Shown: positions 5,911 through 7,974 of the stretch, one piece after another
Layout of the letters: each line of letters starts with the position of its first letter
How positions within the stretch are numbered: position 1 is the first letter of the stretch
Origin: Paracoccaceae bacterium
Lineage (GTDB): Bacteria > Pseudomonadota > Alphaproteobacteria > Rhodobacterales > Rhodobacteraceae
Assembly (NCBI GenBank): GCA_015485375.1
Contig: WFTU01000394.1
Span: 1 to 7,974 of the forward strand
Direction: 5' to 3'
DNA length: 7,974 nucleotides
Translations under genes and position numbers: made by a program
Notes under the pieces: generated by a model
Databases searched by the model: none
What the model was told of the DNA's origin: nothing
Seen by the model: the letters and a program-made list of their open reading frames with translations, nothing else

Positions 5911-5993
5911 AATTACCCTCGTTCAAAACCGTTTGCTCTTGCTCACCTACCGCGCGCGTGGAATAAATTCAAGAATCTTGGCGCGACTGTGCC

Positions 5994-5999
5994 TACAAT
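5994..5999 (+). promoter_or_regulatory. Candidate -10 element upstream of the DUF177 gene
   Basis: TACAAT matches five of six bases of the -10 consensus and lies 23 bases before the ATG at 6023, so the transcript would have a very short leader. No good -35 is found at 16-18 bases spacing. Just upstream, CAAGA-A-TCTTG (5970-5980) is a small palindrome. Weak evidence. Confidence 0.25.
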
Positions 6000-6022
6000 C
6001 CCCTTTTAGGCGCGATTATACA

Positions 6023-6598
6023 ATGGCAGAAAAACCCGATATGCAAAACTCCGCTCCCGCTTTTTCCCGTATCGTCCGGTTCCGGCGGATCAGCAAGGCG
6101 GCGGAGTATGAATTTTCCGAAAGCCCGACAGAGGAAGAACTGCGCAATATCGCCAAGGTGCTCGATGTGCTGTCCGTGCGAAAAATGCGCTTTGCCGGCC
6201 GGTTGATACCGCTCGATAACGGAGGCTGGATGCTGGAGGCTGCGCTGGGTACGACCGTGACACAGGCCTGCGTCATTACGCTGGAACCTGTGCGCACCCG
6301 TATCGATCTGGAAATCCGGCGGCAATACCTGCCCGATCTGGACGAGCCGATGGCCGAGATCGACATCTCCATCGAGGACGAGGATGACATCGAGCCGCTG
6401 GAAACGGAGCTTGATCTGGGGCTGGTGGCAATGGAGGCGCTGGCGCTCGCCCTGCCCGACTATCCGAAAATCGAGGGGGCGACGCTGGATGAGTCGCTGT
6501 TTTCCGCCGATGACGGTGCTTCCGGCACCGAAGAGGCGGAGCGCCCCTTTGCCGGACTCGCCGCATTGAAGGATAAACTGGAAAACAACGGCGAATAG
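6023..6598 (+). CDS. yceD: DUF177 / YceD family protein
   Basis: A 191-residue acidic soluble protein of the YceD/DUF177 family, which is encoded beside rpmF across bacteria and has been linked to 23S rRNA accumulation. Family features are VTQACVITLEPVRTRID (79-95), an acidic middle (114-132), DLGLVAMEALALALPDYPK (131-149) and the C-terminal RPFAGLAALK (174-183). Only C83 remains of the CxxC that E. coli YceD carries, which as I recall is usual in alphaproteobacteria. ATG 6023 is chosen because the family domain begins shortly after; in-frame extension upstream would add 54 residues that look non-coding. No strong Shine-Dalgarno sequence is present (AGG at 6008-6010 is far). It is 150 bases upstream of rpmF on the same strand. 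Family confident, precise role less so. Confidence 0.9.
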   Translation: MAEKPDMQNSAPAFSRIVRFRRISKAAEYEFSESPTEEELRNIAKVLDVLSVRKMRFAGRLIPLDNGGWMLEAALGTTVTQACVITLEPVRTRIDLEIRRQYLPDLDEPMAEIDISIEDEDDIEPLETELDLGLVAMEALALALPDYPKIEGATLDESLFSADDGASGTEEAERPFAGLAALKDKLENNGE

Positions 6599-6611
6599 GC
6601 GTAGAAAACAC

Positions 6612-6639
6612 TTGCGGTTTGCATAATTTTCGCTATTTT
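6612..6639 (+). promoter_or_regulatory. Candidate rpmF-plsX promoter in the 150-base DUF177-rpmF gap
   Basis: TTGCGG (6612-6617) and TATTTT (6634-6639) are 16 bases apart and each matches four of six consensus bases. The gap to rpmF holds two small hairpins: GCAC-ATT-GTGC (6676-6686) and GGGG-TTCG-CCCC (6715-6726), the latter about 22 bases before the start. No intrinsic terminator follows the DUF177 gene, so read-through from it is also possible. Confidence 0.35.
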
Positions 6640-6748
6640 CCGCGCTTCGTTTCCTGTTCGGGTTAATAGGTTGTTGCACATTGTGCGTGCGAGGCTTATT
6701 GACGCCGGATGTCGGGGGTTCGCCCCATTCAAGAACTAGAGGTCCATC

Positions 6749-6955
6749 ATGGCTGTTCCCAAGAGTAAAATCACCCGCTCCAAACGCGGTATGCGTCGTG
6801 CGCATGATGCGTTGGTTGCGGCCAACCCGAATGAATGCACCAACTGTGGCGAGCTGAAACGCCCGCACCACGTTTGTGGCGCCTGTGGCCACTATGACGA
6901 GCGCGAAGTCGTTGCTATGGTCGAAGAAATCGACTTCGACGAAGACGCAGCGTAA
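6749..6955 (+). CDS. rpmF: 50S ribosomal protein L32
   Basis: This 68-residue protein is bL32 of the large ribosomal subunit. It begins MAVPKSKITRSKRGMRRAHD, the hallmark of the family, and has the zinc-ribbon cysteines C30, C33, C43 and C46 (ECTNCG, VCGACG). It is therefore the zinc-containing (C+) form. The C-terminus is acidic (EEIDFDEDAA). The start is set by AGAGG (6738-6742) six bases upstream. It follows the DUF177 gene and precedes plsX by 21 bases, the conserved cluster that couples ribosome and membrane-lipid synthesis. No C-minus paralogue is visible here. Confidence 0.97.
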   Translation: MAVPKSKITRSKRGMRRAHDALVAANPNECTNCGELKRPHHVCGACGHYDEREVVAMVEEIDFDEDAA

Positions 6956-6976
6956 GCCGGTTAAGGGTGGTCCGGT

Positions 6977-7974
6977 ATGACCGAAAACTCAAACCGGACT
7001 GATTCCCCCGAAGGGCCGACGGTTATTTCCGTCGATGCCATGGGGGGCGATAGCGGCGTTGCCGCTATCATCGGCGGGATGGAAAAATCCGCCGGAAAAA
7101 ACACAGATATCCGTTTTATCGTGCATGGCGATTCGGCCGAGATCGCGCCGCTTCTGGAAAAGAAGCCGGCGCTGGCGCGGCTTGTCGAGGTCCGCAACAC
7201 GGATAAAGTTGTCTCCATGGACGAAAAACCCTCGCGCGCGCTTCGCAGCGGCAAAGGGTCGAGCATGTGGAACGCGATCGAGAGCGTCAAGAACGGCGAG
7301 GCCTCGGTCGCGGTGTCCTGCGGCAATACCGGCGCCTTGATGGCGATCTCCATGTTGCAGTTGCGCAAGATGCCGGGCGTCGTGCGTCCGGCCATTGCGG
7401 TGCTCTGGCCCTCGCTGAACCCTTCGGGCAAGAACATCATGCTGGACATGGGTGCCGACATCAAAGCGGATGCGCAGGATTTGCTGCAATACGCCGTGAT
7501 GGGCGCCAGCTATGCCCGCAATGCGCTGGGACTGAAAAAGCCGCGCGTCGGGCTGCTGAATATCGGCACCGAGGACCACAAGGGACGACCCGAACTGCAG
7601 GAAGCCGCGAAGATGATCGTCGATGTGGCCGAGGTCGGGGATTTCGAATATGTCGGCTTTGTCGAGGGCAGCGACCTGCCCTCCGACCGTGTGGATGTGA
7701 TCGTGACCGACGGGTTTACCGGCAATGTGGCGCTGAAGGCCAGCGAAGGCACGGCGAAGCTGATCGGGGATTTCCTTAGGGAAGCCTTTACCCATACATT
7801 GCTGGCGAAACTTGCCGCGCTGTTCGCCATGAACTCGCTGAAACGCCTGAAAAAACGGGTCGATCCGCGCCGCGTCAATGGCGGTGTATTTCTGGGGTTG
7901 AATGGAACGGTCATCAAGTCGCACGGCAGCGCCGATGCGATCGGGGTCTCGGCCGCGATCAAGCTGGCCTATAC
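6977..7974 (+). CDS. plsX: Phosphate acyltransferase PlsX, 3' end outside window
   Basis: PlsX makes acyl-phosphate from acyl-ACP for PlsY, the start of phospholipid synthesis, at the cytosolic membrane face. 332 codons are visible without a stop. Motifs in order are VDAMGGD (19-25), SCGNTGA, WPSLNPSGK, MLDMGAD, LLNIGTEDHKGRPE, GFVEGSDLP, VDVIVTDGFTGNVALK and, near the end, NGGVFLGLNGTVIKSHGSAD. The family is about 340-360 residues, so only a short tail is missing. A Ser/Pro-rich stretch of about 15 residues precedes the first strand. The start ATG follows GGTGG (6966-6970) by six bases and lies 21 bases after rpmF, so the two are probably cotranscribed. fabH and then ihfA usually follow in this order, but they lie outside the window. 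Confidence 0.96.
   Translation, partial: MTENSNRTDSPEGPTVISVDAMGGDSGVAAIIGGMEKSAGKNTDIRFIVHGDSAEIAPLLEKKPALARLVEVRNTDKVVSMDEKPSRALRSGKGSSMWNAIESVKNGEASVAVSCGNTGALMAISMLQLRKMPGVVRPAIAVLWPSLNPSGKNIMLDMGADIKADAQDLLQYAVMGASYARNALGLKKPRVGLLNIGTEDHKGRPELQEAAKMIVDVAEVGDFEYVGFVEGSDLPSDRVDVIVTDGFTGNVALKASEGTAKLIGDFLREAFTHTLLAKLAALFAMNSLKRLKKRVDPRRVNGGVFLGLNGTVIKSHGSADAIGVSAAIKLAY

Noticed and set aside
5993..6892. Long minus-strand open frame (299 codons)
   Set aside because: It is opposite the DUF177 gene and rpmF, both firmly identified, and its translation has no recognisable domain.
6989..7924. Long minus-strand open frame (311 codons)
   Set aside because: It is a shadow of plsX, whose motifs are complete on the plus strand, and its composition is Arg/His/Gln-rich.

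Overview
This window looks like an ordinary chromosomal segment of an alphaproteobacterium, most likely of the order Rhodobacterales. The evidence is the GC-rich coding sequence, a ferredoxin very like Rhodobacter FdVI, a small Flp-type protein with the Asp-aromatic variant of the processing motif, an OlsB-type ornithine lipid acyltransferase, and the order bamE-like / DUF177 / rpmF / plsX. No mobile element, CRISPR array, tRNA, rRNA or phage gene is visible, and I found no convincing new multi-gene system. The second-look signals are mostly regulatory or architectural.

Layout: (1) 1-1432 holds the 3' end of purD (+), converging on a two-gene minus-strand unit of FdVI-type ferredoxin then a secreted FG-GAP/VCBS repeat protein, joined by a TGATG stop/start. 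(2) 1433-1979 is an AT-richer stretch with a candidate promoter, a 70-residue Flp-like single-membrane-segment gene and the leader of pyrC. (3) 1980-3697 is pyrC-pyrE (+), joined by an ATGA overlap: two steps of de novo pyrimidine synthesis. (4) 3694-4975 is a minus-strand pair, olsB then a DUF2478 gene. (5) 4976-5071 is a divergent intergenic region with a perfect 9-bp inverted repeat. (6) 5072-5910 is msrB (+) converging on a BamE-type lipoprotein (-). (7) 6023-7974 is DUF177/yceD, rpmF and plsX (+), the conserved ribosome/phospholipid-synthesis cluster; plsX runs off the window, with fabH expected next.

The genes are mainly housekeeping: purine and pyrimidine synthesis (purD, pyrC, pyrE), membrane lipids (olsB, plsX), outer-membrane assembly (bamE), protein repair (msrB), translation (rpmF, DUF177) and electron transfer (ferredoxin). 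One architectural regularity stands out. All three convergent gene pairs (purD/FG-GAP, pyrE/DUF2478, msrB/bamE) overlap by the same 4-bp palindrome CTAG, so both stops in each pair are TAG. TAG ends 8 of the 12 complete 3' ends in the window. There is no gene-free stretch longer than 300 bases; the longest is 1433-1668.
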